Both the position numbers and the translations under genes were made by a program. Positions 21,962 through 55,136 of a stretch of 64,000 nt of DNA are shown here, one piece after another (the first letter of the stretch is position 1; each line of letters starts with the position of its first letter). This DNA is from Lampris incognitus. Its lineage: Eukaryota > Chordata > Actinopteri > Lampriformes > Lampridae. The DNA lies in assembly GCF_029633865.1 (NCBI RefSeq), contig NC_079211.1:142271345-142335344 (forward strand). The letters run 5' to 3'. A model generated the notes under the pieces. The model was not told the DNA's origin. It made no database searches and was given only the letters and a program-made list of their open reading frames with translations.

Positions 21962-24729
21962 CCTGGGTATGTCTGCCAAAACTGAGTTAAAGACGCATTT
22001 TTTTGGATTTAGTGATGTAATGCTGTGTAATGTAATGATGTGAGGCAATGGTGTTACTTAGTCGTTTCACAGCTATCAAAAACCATATAAAACAAGAAAA
22101 GGGTACTTCATATATACTTTGACAATATTTTTGTTTAGGTTTTCATTTGGAATGTAATTCAGCCAGGGGGGCACAATATTCTAGAATTCTGTGGCAGTTG
22201 GAAGAATGAAGAAGGATCAGATTGTTAGAAAACATTAGAGAGCACAAAAGGATGTAATTTGGATTCGTGAATGCCCACTGCCTACCCAGCCACTGACCTC
22301 ACTGCACCTCACTGAAACTTAGTTTATGGCTGAACTGTGTATGGGCAATGTTCGAAATTGTGGCCAATTTGTTACCGGGATATCCAGTGGTAGTGTCTAA
22401 AATGTGAATTTCTGGATATTACATTTTCATCTGCAATTTTCTGTAGTGGTCCCAGTAATATTTGTTGTTAAATTGTACTGAAGTAGCATATCACATGACA
22501 TGGTTAAGCTAGTGCGAGTAACAAAAGAACGTTATAAATGTAGTTGCAAGAGCAGTGCTTTCTACTTATATCTTGGGATGTTTGATTTGAAAGAGAACTT
22601 ATTTGTAATTATAACTATTCTGATTATCTGTTAACTTCCCCTCCTCTTTCATCTGTTTCTATCTGCGGATATCTCTCATTTTTCACTCTGTATTGTACGG
22701 AGCCCCTAAAGTCCTGAAAGGTGATGTAGCACAAGTTAATTATCTTGTGCACACAAGATCCATATCTTGTGGGAACAAGTAAATTACCTTGGAGTTGGAG
22801 CACAGACTGGAAGCGTGTCTCCCTCTCCCAAGAAAAGATGAGGGCAAACCAGCAATAATAATACGATTTACAAACAGAAAAAAACAGAACTGCATTACTA
22901 AATCAAGGAAGGAAGCTGAAGGGAACCAATGTCGATGTGAATGAGCATCTGACCAAGAAAGATGCGAACATTACCAGTGTAGATCGCTTGCTAAAGAAGG
23001 AGAAAAAAAATTCAATCGATGTGGACGACCAACTGCAAAGTTTTCATCAAGCTTAACGGAACACCAGAGGACGCAAAGGTGCTCTACATCAGAGAGATCG
23101 CAGAACAGGACAAGTACCAGTAAGCAAAGTAATTAACATGTTTGACTATGTACTATATTGGACTATTGGACACTAAAATTCCTGAACCTTGAGCAAGACA
23201 TTGATCCTGACATTAACTTCTTCAATAATTGTTATCACACCGAAGAAGAATATTGGAGAGAATATTAATTCAGAGAATGGTTTTTCAATCATCTACTTTA
23301 ACAGTAGAAGTCTATATGCAAACTTTCAAAACATAAAAAAATATTTAAATCTATTCAAGAAACCGTTAAATATCATAGCGATATCTGAGACCTGGCTCAA
23401 CAATGAGAAAGGGGTGTATTTGGAGATGGATGGATGTGACTTAAATTACATGAATAGGAAGAACAAGAAAGGAGGTGGTGTAGCTGTATATGTAGACAGA
23501 AACCTCAATTGTAAGGTAGTAGAAAACATGTCTACAACTATTGATGATGTAATGGAATGCATTACCATTGAAATTTACATGGAAAAGGTAAAAATTTAAT
23601 TTTTAGTTGTGTGTACAGAGCACTTGGATCCAGCATTGTAATATTTAGGGAAAGGATGGAAGAAATGTTTGCTCAGTCAGATCAGAAGGTTATGTTTATT
23701 TGTGGGGATTTTAATATAGATTTGCTGAATCCCAACAAGCACAAATTGACTTGACGAGTTTATCGATGTATAGCATGAGTCTTTATCCATCGATCTCAAA
23801 ACCTAGCAGAATAACATTACACTGTGTCACTGTAATAGACAACATATTCTCAAATAATATGGACAACAATATAGTGAGTGGGTTGTTAATGAATGATATA
23901 AGCGACCGTTTGCCAGTTTTTGTGATCTATGGCTGTGATTATGTGAAGACTAAGGAAGACAATATGATGAAATACAGGAGAGTGGGAACGGAGGAAGCCA
24001 TGGGTGCATTTAAAAATGAATTATTAAAACAAAACTGTAAAAAAGTGTATGAGGAAAATGACACTGATACATCATAATACATTTCTCAGTATATTCATAA
24101 CACTATACAACAAAACTGCCCAATAAAACAATACAACAGGAAGCAAAACTATGAGGATAGACCGTGGGTTACAACGAGACTGCAAAATACCTGTAAAAAG
24201 AGAATGCTCTTTATAGACAGTTCACGAAATGTAGAACAGTAGAGGCAGAAAATAAATAAAAAAGATACAAAAATAAGTTAATATTATGAGAATATGCAAG
24301 AAGAAACAAAGTATTAGCGGAAAACAAAGACAATATCAAGGGCACATGGAGAGTATTAAATAGCATTATTAGAAATGGATCAACAAACACATTACCCTCA
24401 GTATTTCATGGACAATGACAAAACTATAAACAATATGAATGATGTAAGTGGGGTTAACAATTTTTTGTAAGTGTGGGACCAAAACTGGCTGAAGAAATCA
24501 ATGACCCACAGCCAAAGGGGGGGGGGGGCTTTTGAGGATCATGGAGATAAAATTCAAAGCTAAATCTTTCTGAGCGCTGTAGAAGGAAAAGAAATCATAG
24601 ATATTGTTAGCAAGAGTAAGAACCAACATCAACTGACTGGAATGGAATTGAAAAATTACTTTAGTTAAGAAAGTCATTGATGGTATTGTAAACCCACCAA
24701 CTTACTACATTTGCAGCTTGTCTTTCAAA

Positions 24730-25315
24730 ACAGGTACATTTAGACTTAGACTACTTTCATTGTCATTGCCTCATATGCATGTCTCATACATGCAAGGGAA
24801 CGAAATTATGTTTCACAAGGACCACAGTGTCGCATAAAAACAAATAACACACAATAAATATTAAAAACAAAAAGTGCATTAAAAGCAGAAATTACTTCAC
24901 AGACCTAAACATCACAAGTACACCTGACACGGACAGTGAGAAAGACAGTCAAAAAGTCATTTTGTGGAAGGTCGAAGTGTTCAGGCTGTTGAGGAACCTC
25001 ACAGCCTTAGGAATGAAACTATTGCATAGTCTGGTGGAGGCAGCACGGATGCTCCGGTACCTCGTGCCAGAGGGTAGGAGGGTGAGAAGTGGATGTGGGA
25101 AGGGTGGGTGGGGTCCTTCACAATGTTAACAGCCTTCCGGGTGCACCGTGCGTCATAGATGGCCTGGATGGATGGGAGAGCAGTTCTTATGATCTTTCCA
25201 GCTGTCTTCACTATCCGCTGTAGCGATTTGCAATTGGAGGCCTTGCAGTTCCCATGCCAGACAGTGATACAGCTGGTCAGAATACTCTCTATGGTGCCTC
25301 TGTACAATGTTTCAT
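24730..25315 (-). mobile_element. 5'-truncated LINE 3' fragment inserted in the L2-like LINE
   Basis: The minus-strand frame 24999-25328 encodes a LINE C-terminal tail (YRGTIESILTSCITVWHGNC, CTRKAVNIVKDPTHPSHIHF). Its 3' UTR ends near 24735 with AATGACAATGAAAGTAG. The host LINE reads NLSFKTGTF before it and NMKIAKVIPL after it, so it breaks that frame cleanly. Family uncertain. Confidence 0.7.
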
Positions 25316-26770
25316 ATTGCATTTCCATGCAATATGAAAATTGCTAAAGTTATCCCTCTATATAAAGCTGGGGATAGACATCGCTTTACCATTACAGGCC
25401 TGTGTCATTACATTCCCAGTTCTCTATTTTGGAAAAACTCTATATTGCAAGGTTGGATAATTTTATTGAGAAACATAAATTGTTGTCAGTCAGTCAGTAT
25501 GGGTTCCGATCGAACAGATCGACATCTATGGCATTAATGGAGCTAATGGAAGAAATAACTAGTTCTATTGATAAAAAGAAATATATAGTGGGAGAATTTA
25601 TAGATTTAAAAAAAAACTTGGATATAATTAACCATGAAATATTACTTAATAAAATGATAAGGTATGATATCAGCGGGGTGGGGCTAAATTGGCTGAGAAG
25701 TTATATGGGAAACCGACAACAATTTGTGCAGATTGGTGAGTACAAATCAGCATACACGGACATTACTTGTGGAGTCCCACAGGGGTCAGTATTGGGCCCC
25801 AAATTGTTTGTTATGTATATCAATGACATACTATGTAAGGTATCAAGTATATTGATTCATGTTATTTGCGGAGGACAACCATTTATTTGTTCTGGGGAGG
25901 ATTTATAGAAGCTTTTGGAGTTTATCACAGCTTAAAGGAAAAAGTTAAAAAAAGAGTATATGAAAATAAATTTCTGAGTATGATACCATAAAATCTGCTG
26001 GAAATCTCATAAGATTCATGACAACAAAAATGTTTAGGAGCATTGGAGTTCTGGGAAAGTAAAGGCAAGGCACATTCTGGATCATAAAGTATTGTACATT
26101 CTGTATTGTTCACTTGTATTGCCATATTTGAATTACGGTGTGGAGGTATGGGGAAACACCTACAAAAGCAACCTACAATCGTTATGTGTACTACAGAAAG
26201 CAATATGGATAGTGAACAATGTAGGATATCGGGAACACGCTAACAATTAAAATTCGCGGGCTATGAAGTTCATGGACCTGGTAGAATTTAAGACTGCACA
26301 AATGTTGTACAAAGCAAGATATAATCTACTTCCTGGCAACATACAACTGTTCTCAGATGGGGGGGTACAATTTATGAAACACTTCGTACCACTCGCAAAA
26401 GAGTGTGTATTTCAAATTGTGGGGTAGGTTGTGGATTGGTTTAGATGAACTCAAGGAAAGCACAAGTTTAGATCAATTCCAAAAGAGGCACACATTTTTT
26501 TAAAGAGGTACAAGGGTGAGGAGGAGGTTTTGCTTCTCTCATGACCGTGAAACCCATGGTGGATGCTGTTAATGTTGTTTTTGGAAATCATTGTTATTGT
26601 TTTTTGTTTTTTTTCTTGTTTTTATTTTTTCTTGTTTTTACTGAGTCGTTCTGAGATAGATATTGAGAATGACATACTCTGATGTGTGAAAAGCTAAGTT
26701 TATTATTTAGGTTTATTAATTGAGCATTAAAAAGGACAAGAAATTATAAGTAGTAACTTCCTCGTGCTCC

Positions 26771-29502
26771 TTTTTGAACATATAATCCACTACTACTTCT
26801 GGCTGCTCCCGTTAAGGGTCGCTACAGTGGATCATCTGTTTCCATCTCTTCCTGTCCTCTGCGTCTTACTCTGTCACACCAGCCACTCTCTCACCCCATC
26901 CATAAACCTCCTTTTTGGCTTCTTCTTTTCCTCTTCCCTGGCAGCTCCATATTCAACATCCTTCTCCAAATATACGCAGCATCTCTCCTCCACACATGTC
27001 CCAGCCATATCAGTCTTGCCTCTCTTGCTTTGTCTCCAAACCCTCCAACCTGAGCTGTCCCTCTAATTTACTTGTTCCTAATCCTGTCCTTCTTCGTCAC
27101 TCCCAATGAAAAATTTAGCATCTTCAACTCTGCCACCTCCAGCTCTGCCTCCTGTCTTTTCGTCAGTGCCACCGTCTCCAAACCATACAACATAGCTGGT
27201 CTCACAACCACACAACCATCTTGTAAACCTTCCCTTTAACTATTGCTGGTACCTTTCTGTCGCAAATCACTCCTGACACTTCTCCACCCACTCCACCCTG
27301 CCTGAACTCTCTTCTTCACCTCTCTTCTGCACTCCCCGTTACTTTGGACAGTTGACTCCAAGTATTTAAACTCATACGCCTGCATCACCTCTCCTCCTCA
27401 CCATTCCACTGTCCTCCCTCTCATTCACGCATATGTGTTCTGTCTTGCTCCTACTGACTTTCATTCCTCTTCTCTCCAGTGCATACCTCCACCTCTCCAG
27501 GCTCTCCTCAACCTGCTCCCTACTCTTGCTATAGATCACAATGTCATCTGCAAACATCATAGTCCACAGAGACTCCTGCCTGATCTTTTCCGTCAACCTG
27601 TCCATCACCATTGCAAACAAGAAAGGGCTCAGAGCTGATCCTTGATGTAATCCCACCTCTCCCTTGGACCCATCTGTCTTTCCAACTGCACACCTCACCA
27701 CTGTCACACTTCCCTCATACGTATCCTGCACCGCTCCCACATACTTCTCTGTAACGGTCGACTTCCTCATACAGTTCCACACCTACTCTCTCGGCACCCT
27801 GTCTTATGCTGTCTCTAAATTCACAAAGACATAATGTAACTCCTTCTGAACTTCTCTATACTTCTCAATCAACATTCTCAAAGCAAACATGGCATCTGTA
27901 GTGCTCTTCCGTGGCATGAAACCATATTGCTGCTCGCTGATCGTCACCTCTTCTCTTAACCTAGCTTCTATTACTCTTCCCCATATCGTCTTGCTGTGGC
28001 TGATCAACTTTATACCTCTGTAGATGCTACATTTCTGCACATCACCCTTGTTATTGAAAATCGGTACCAGTATACCTCTGCTCCACTCCTCAGGCACTCC
28101 TCTCACTCCTCTCACTTTCTAAGATTGTGTTAAACAGTCTAGTTAAAAACTCCACTGTCATCTCTCCTAAACCTCTTCATGCCTCCACAGGTATGTCATC
28201 TGGACCAACTGCCTTTCTACTCTTTATCCTCTTCATAGCTGCCCTCACTTCCTCCTTGCTAATCCACCACACTTCCTGAGTCACTATCCCCCACATCATC
28301 CTACCTTCTCTCTCTAATTTTCTTCATTCATCAGCCCCTCAAAATACTCCTTCCACCTTCTAAACACACTGTCCTCACTTGTCAGCACATTTCCATCTCT
28401 ACCCTTGAGTGCCCTTACCTGCTGCGCATCCTTCCCAGCTTGGTCTCATGGTCCCTCTAACCATGTGCCATGGAGAGCCTTGTGTATGCAGGTTTTCATT
28501 CCAGCCGGACTCCACACCAGGTGATTTCACTGATTAGCAACCCTTCAACCAAAGAGGAAGATTGTATCAGTGAAATCACCTGGTGTGGAGTCGGGTTGGA
28601 ATGAAAACCTGCATACACATGGCTCTCACATACACATGGTTAGCTACCGCTGGTCTAGCCAATCGATACAAGTCCTTTTCTCCTTCCTTAGTGTCTAACC
28701 TCTCATCTAACTCACCATACGCCTTTTCCTTTGTCTTTCTCACCTCTCTCTTCGCTTTATGCTGCATCTCCTGGTACTCCTGTCTACTTTCTTCGTCTCT
28801 CTGACAATCCCACTTCTTCTTTGCCCACCTCTTCCTCTGTATAATTTGCTGTACTTCCTTGTTCCATCACCAAGTCTCCTTGTCTTCCGTCCTCTGTCCT
28901 GATGACACACCAAGTACCTTCCTAGCTGTCTCCCTCACCATTTCTGCAGCTGTTGCCCAGCCATCTGGCAACTCTTCATTACCACCCAGTGCCTGTTTTA
29001 ACTCCTCCCTGAACTCTGCACAACAGTCTTCCTTCTTCAACTTCCACCATTTGATCCTTGGCTCTGCCTTCACTCGCTTCCTCTTCTTGGTCTCCAAAGT
29101 CATCCTACATACCACCATCTGATGCTGCCTAGCTACTTTCTTCCGTCAACACCTTGCACTCTCCAATCCCTTTCAGATCGCACCCTCTACATAAGATATA
29201 GTCCACCTGTGTGCACTTTCCTCCACGCTTATACATCACCCTTTTTTCCTCCCTCTTCTTGAAATATGTATTCACCACAGCCCTTTCCATCCCTTTCAAA
29301 AATCCACCAACACCTGTCCTTTCACATTTCTCTCCTTGACATCATACCTCCTCATCACCCGTTTCCTTCACCAACATATCCATTGAAGTCCTCTCCAATC
29401 ACCACTTTCTCCCCCTTGGGTACACTCTCCAGTACTTCATCCAATGCGCTCCTGAATTCTTCTTTCTCTTCCATCTCACACGAATGTTATTTTTGAACAT
29501 AT
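26771..29502 (-). mobile_element. RTE-like LINE with 13-bp target duplication
   Basis: The element is 26784-29489, flanked by exact copies of TTTTTGAACATAT at 26771-26783 and 29490-29502. Minus-strand RT pieces are IFNNKGDVQKCSIYRGIKLI and EQQYGFMPRKSTTDAMFALR (27804-28115), then LHQGSALSPFLFAMVMDRL and MMFADDIVIYSKSREQVEE (27372-27782). Endonuclease-linker scraps lie at 28.6-29.1 kb. The FADD box is intact but stops and frameshifts are present and the 5' end is truncated. RTE (Expander-like) placement is from memory of such sequences. Confidence 0.82.
28459..28642. mobile_element. Palindromic MITE inside the RTE-like LINE
   Basis: The arms TAACCATGTG...TATGCAGGTTTTCATTCC and their inverse complement pair over about 75 bases around a short loop near 28540. 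The ends are TAACCATG/CATGGTTA, compatible with a TA duplication (Tc1/mariner type). It has no coding content. Confidence 0.75.
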
Positions 29503-30922
29503 GTTTGTTGGATTCTCTATTGAGAATTCTTTTGTTGAATTCTTCTGGTTTTATTTTGATCATTTATTGTTTGTTTTTTTTACTTATGCTTGGTCCATTT
29601 TTTTTCTTTTCTTTTGCATGTTCGAAATAAAAGCATTTGATTTGATCTCGTGTGCACACTTCGGTAAAACGAGTGAGCAGCACAAAGCTATCTTCAACCA
29701 GCTCACCCACCAAAAACGGCAAACTGACTGTTCAAATAAAGCAATGAGTGCCGCCATGTTTCAAACACACTTGAGAATTCAACAACCTCGTCACGCGACT
29801 TACCCACGTGGTCTTCAAAGCATAGGCCTATCGTGCCTTTACTATGCAGATATTAACTAGTTCCCAAGAGATAAGTTATTATCTTGTGTGCACAAGATAA
29901 TAACTTGTTCCGACAAGATAATTAGCTAGTGCGAACAAGATTAAAAAAGTAAATATAATCACCTTTCGGGACTTTAGGGGCTCAGTAGTACCGAGTGTTT
30001 AGGGCTGAGTGATTGTTATTTGGGGGATTTTAACTGCGCTCTCCCTCGTGCCTCTCAGCGCATGGAGAGCAGTGTTCTTTCCCACTCTGTTGTTCTATGC
30101 TGGACTATTACAGTGCGTAATCAGATGTGGAAAGAGCAGCAAAATATTCCGTTCGTTAGCGTGCAATAAATGTGGAACAAGCTGGAACAGCTGCGCCGAT
30201 CCATGTGGAAAGAGCAACGGAGCAACGCCCACTTCTTTGTTTACCAGTGACGTCGTTTGCCAGCTGGCCAATCGTGTGACTCCAGTGACATCATTGGTCA
30301 CTTGACCCAGCGGCCCAATCGTGTAACTTCTTCTCTTAGCGTAAAGCATGGTCGCTGGTGTTTGTAGGGCCGGGCTACGACTCCCAGCTCAGCCGTTCGC
30401 GAAGATAAACAGAAAACCACAAGTTTTCACTCAGCGTTGTACACCTTAATTGTTTACTTTATTAAGAGCCAATGTCTTTTTGCCTCAGAACAATGTCTAC
30501 ATAGTAGGGGTGAAAAGTTATTGCACAGTCAACTTTCCATACTCTTTATTTTGATGTCTGGAGCGTCTGTAATTGCTCAGGGCACAGGCTTGCCATTTAC
30601 ATTGCGCTCCACAGACACTCTTCTGCATCGATTGGCATCAAAGAATAACTTCATATTAACCTCAGATTAACTACATGCGTGTCACGATAAATAATGCTTT
30701 TATCATTGTGCTCCCGTGTCCCAAAGCACTAAAACGTTGAAGGCATCTCGTCCACAAAACCAGACATCTTTCTAACCTTTGTCCCTAATGAAACTGGCAG
30801 GGTTGAAAGCCAACGTTCCATGAGTGGGCTTCTAATTCCTTTTCCATGGATAACCATACAGTCTGGAGTATATTACACATTGTTTGAGGGACAAAAGCTC
30901 TGCCTGGTAGTAATCTCTCTCA

Positions 30923-30924
<2 letters not shown>

Positions 30925-30984
<60 letters not shown>
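30925..30984. repeat. (CA)n microsatellite
   Basis: Thirty uninterrupted CA units. It lies downstream of the likely antxr1 poly(A) site. Confidence 0.98.
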
Positions 30985-30988
<4 letters not shown>

Positions 30989-31083
30989 CCCATATAAGCA
31001 CACACTCAGTTCTACCAAAAGTATTTACATAGCAAAAACCTGCCTCTGCTGAAGGTTGGGAGGGATGAGCGTTTGTGTTCAGA

Positions 31084-31089
31084 TTTATT
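31084..31089 (-). terminator. Candidate poly(A) signal of antxr1
   Basis: This is the first canonical AATAAA on the minus strand after the antxr1 stop, giving a 3' UTR of about 1.05 kb. An ATTAAA variant lies earlier at 31369-31374. Usage is inferred only. Confidence 0.35.
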
Positions 31090-32136
31090 TTTCCCTTGAT
31101 TATGAAATCTTTCAGGCTACGTCTTGACAAGGCAACACACAAACATTTATAGCAGTGAGATCTGTCGTCATTTCTCAGTTTTGTTAGCCTAATATGTCAA
31201 CTAAGTATCTAATAAAGATAAGGGACACTTAACATGGACATGCACAAAAAAATGGGGGGATGTGGCACCAACAAAACAAATTTCAATACAATACCGCTCA
31301 GAACACAGTATCTGTGAATACAAGCATATGAAAAAGCACAGATTGTCATTTCAGCCATGCCAAACTGTTTTTAATCCACCAACTGTTCCTTTTTTGCAAT
31401 GGTTCTTTCTCCATTCTCAACGTTAAAGCTCAAACAAAAATTGACAATTGCTTGATTGATAAAACAAGTTAAACAATGAGTTTATAATGTTTAAAACGAT
31501 GCAGAGATGTCATAAAATAATCAAAAAATACTGACTTTAACATTGTGACATAGATATGCTCAACCTCCAGAAATGCACTGAAAAGGGATTTTCAGATACC
31601 ACTACATCGTCCTACTTTTACTGAACACAATACCTTTCTTTTTCTGCTCAAGGAAAGTGACAATAGTACATAGGCAAACATTTTTGGCAGAATAATTATT
31701 TTAGACAGCCTATGTTCATATATAAACTGGGCCATCAGTACAAAACACTCCTTTGCTTGGACAGGATTTTATGCATTCTCCTGTGGTTGTGGAGGGGAAA
31801 AGGGGGCCCGAGGCAGCTCTGATCGCCATAGCTCGGCAAATGTTTTTGAGCATGCCAGGCCTCGTGTATGTGAACTATCCGTCAGGGAAAGTCTGTGTAC
31901 TTCAAGCATCTGAACAATTGCACCATCGGGCTAGATGTGTACAAAAGTTCCTGTAGACAAATAGCTGGAAACAAGTCCTCTTTTCACTACTCCTCGACAC
32001 AAGGCAGAGAGACTTAAGTCTATCGACCACTCAAATGTCCACGCTTGCAGGCCAAAATCAATGATGATCGTCTCCTGACAGCCAGGACTCTGCCTTTTCA
32101 ACCCTGTATAACTCACTCCCATTGATGGCTGGGGGT

Positions 32137-52934
<20,798 letters not shown>

Positions 52935-54140
52935 TATTCCAGTTTGAGAAAGCCTCCTTCAGATAAGATGACCGGTATAGCTGACTTCAGCTGAAAATAA
53001 TCAACAACAACAACAAAAAACTTGCAGCAATAATCCCTCCTTAAAAAGTCTTCATTCAATGCTCTCCGGCGTTCCTCGGCAGTGAAGGCGGCAGTAATCC
53101 ACGGGAGTTCAGCGAGGCTAGCTGAGGTTATTGCAGAAGGGGGAGAGAATGCACAACATGGATCAGATCTGTCTTGGGTGCATCACAGGACTCAGGGATT
53201 CCATCAGTGGATGCAACACAGAGCATGCACCAAAGATGCAGTGGACCCCACACCTTTGTCCGTGTTTCTTGTTTATTGCAAGGTCATGAGACAGAGTGTA
53301 CTCCACACAGCTCCTCAGAGCAAGATACCATTGGATGTCAAACTCGGTCCCTTTGCAAGTCCCCCTCTTTGTAAATCTCTCTCTCTCCCTGAGCAGTTGG
53401 AAAGGTATTCACTTTGCGGTGGAGAGGAACTCTCTTACCTTTTACCGCCATCTACTGGTGAATATAGCCGCCGCGTTTTCTCACCCCCGGGACGTATAAA
53501 CCACCCAGTGCCTCGCCCAGGAGCTGAAGCTCTCTTAAAGAAAGGGGAGAAGGTGAGCGAGAGGAGGAGAGCGAGCCCACCATAGTAGGGAAACACACAG
53601 GCTATTCTACATCAAGTACGGATCCTTTAGGCCACTGAGAGGTCCCGGTTTCCCGGTGCCCATTCCCCATCCAAGCCCACTTATCAGTGGATAAATTAAA
53701 TATTGGTTGACCCCGTGGTGGCAAGAATTTTAAGGGCACACTCGGCTAAATGGTTTGTCTGACCTTTCACAGACACACACATATCTGCACACGTGTGTGT
53801 TCGTGTCGCATCTCCAACTGGGACCCAACTTTCACTTACCATGCTAAAACAGTGGACGCCGGTGTCGACTAAATGATATGTCAGCAAAATGTTGCTTGAA
53901 AGTACTAATTTCATGTTTCATCAGCCAAGCATGGTTTCATCGCCTTGCAAATGAATAATCAAACGTTGGCGTCTCTCATCGTGTGGCGTAGATGCATGTG
54001 GACTCCTTTCTACAGCTTTTCAAACACAACCAAAGATAAAAAAACAACAACAAAAAAAAAACAAGCAGGAAGTGTCTTTACACATGCTCAATAATCCAGG
54101 TAAGAAAATCACAGAAAGTTGAATAAGTTCATCTCAGTGT
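52935..54140 (-). other. antxr1 5' UTR and promoter-proximal flank
   Basis: This is sequence upstream of the antxr1 ATG. No TATA box or transcription start can be fixed. The frames at 53082-53585 show no domain. I see no other gene here. Confidence 0.4.
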
Positions 54141-54144
54141 TGTA

Positions 54145-54530
54145 ATACTCGAGTCCAGGACTCGTGACTCGACTCGGACTTGAGCACCGATGACTCGGAC
54201 TTGGACTCAAGCATTGACTGCATTCGGACTCGTAAGTTGGAGATGAGGACTCGGGCTTGTGAATTGATAAGGACTGTTTTTTGTTTTTGTTAGTTTTTCT
54301 GTTCGGCTATTGTGTCACAAAGTAAATAAGCTCCCTTTGCAGTGGTGACAGCTGTGTCATTTTTGTTTCATGTCGACCCTTTTTTTATTTGTATGTCAGA
54401 GTGGAGCACCGGAGCCCGTCTTGGAACTCGACTCAGACTCAGCCTTGATGACTCGGACTCGGACTCTTCTTTGGGGACTCGGACTCGAACACCGGGGACT
54501 CGAGACTCGACTCGGACTCGAGGTTTAGTG
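54145..54530. repeat. Degenerate GACTCG-rich repeat
   Basis: Two clusters of GACTCGGACTCG-type units (54145-54255 and 54410-54530) surround about 150 bases of plain sequence. The units are partly palindromic (CGAGTCC/GGACTCG). They are probably subterminal repeats of a non-autonomous DNA element. Short frames here give artificial Asp-Ser repeats. Confidence 0.6.
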
Positions 54531-54924
54531 ACTGCTTCATCTGGACACAGCGTTTATCGACACATGCGTGTCATCACTCATCTAAGTGACCTCACCAAGC
54601 AGCAGGAACAAAACAGCGAAACAAACAGGAAGTGACCTTAAGGTAGTGAGTTTAATTAGTCTCAGAAGAAAAGCACACAAGAGAACAAGGCCCGAGCCAA
54701 GTATTTCCTGACGGAAAACAAAAAAGAAAAATATCAGATTGTTAATTTGATCCAAGAATATGTCGGATCCAAAGACATTTCACCACATTCACAAATATTT
54801 TCAAATTCCCGAGACATCGTCTGCTTAAACATACTCATCAGGAAACATCTATTGTGTAACGTTGACTTGGTGGCTGCAGCCTGTTAAGGTGAACGACGTT
54901 GCGAGGACGAGATCCAGTGAGCTA

Positions 54925-55056
54925 ATGATGCATGTGTGTGTGTGTGTATGAGGGGGGGGGGGTTGTCGCTCATGATGACCTTTTGATATATGATGCGTGT
55001 GTGTGTGTGTGTGTGTATGGGAGGGGGGGTTACCTCATGATAAACCTTTGATATTC
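54925..55056 (+). repeat. Diverged tandem duplication of about 65 bp with GT and G runs
   Basis: Two units each read ATGATGC(A/G)TGTGTGTGTG, a G-run, CTCATGAT and CTTTTGATAT or its variant. They differ in GT and G copy number. Confidence 0.6.
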
Positions 55057-55136
55057 CTACACCAAACTATAGAGGAGCCAGTCTCAACAATGTTGAAATT
55101 TTGCCATTCACGACCTTAGGTTACACTATCCATAAA

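Larger units (their letters stand above)
17531..22314 (-). mobile_element. hAT-superfamily DNA transposon, decayed
   Basis: The termini are CAGTGATGTGCAGT on the left and the reverse complement of CAGTGAGGTGCAGT on the right. They are flanked by 8-bp duplications AAACCTAG (17523-17530) and AAACTTAG (22315-22322), one mismatch apart. Eight-base duplications and CAG-type ends indicate hAT. Minus-strand transposase pieces are seen at 20762-21028 and 19709-20143, with smaller scraps between. Other repeats sit inside (18.45, 18.95 and 21.27 kb). It cannot be autonomous. Confidence 0.8.
22830..29645 (+). mobile_element. L2/CR1/jockey-type LINE, decayed and interrupted
   Basis: Endonuclease-domain sequence appears at 23189-23599 (IIYFNSRSLYANFQNIKKYL, IIAISETWL, KKGGGVAVYVD) and 23640-24080 (GDFNIDLL in another frame, then PSRITLHCVTVIDNIFSNN). 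Reverse transcriptase appears from 25330 to 25908 (MKIAKVIPLYKAGDRH, YGFRSNRSTSMALMELMEE, GVPQGSVLGPKLFVMYIND). The catalytic FADD region is out of frame and reads FAED. The 3' end is AAATAAAAGCATTTGATTTGAT near 29640. It is split by two other LINE insertions. The clade is tentative. Confidence 0.8.
22700..29983. mobile_element. TIR-bounded element carrying nested LINEs
   Basis: The left end GAGCCCCTAAAGTCCTGAAA and the inverse of the right end (GAGCCCCTAAAGTCCCGAAA) match over about 26 bases. Subterminal palindromic motifs (ACAAGATAA, CTTGTGCACACAAGAT) occur at both ends. It interrupts repeat A. Flanks share GTAC, but the duplication length is unclear. No transposase is seen; the interior is LINE sequence, so it is probably a non-autonomous element that later received LINEs. 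Confidence 0.65.
17505..30335. repeat. Repeat A, second copy, interrupted twice
   Basis: The pieces are about 17505-17530, 22315-22699 and 29984-30335. Joined, they align with the uninterrupted copy at 6663-7370. The first gap is a hAT element and the second is a TIR-bounded element with LINEs inside. Confidence 0.7.

Noticed and set aside
53082..53585. 167-codon frame upstream of antxr1
   Set aside because: No domain, initiator context or splice support; it lies in the probable 5' flank and overlaps other chance frames.
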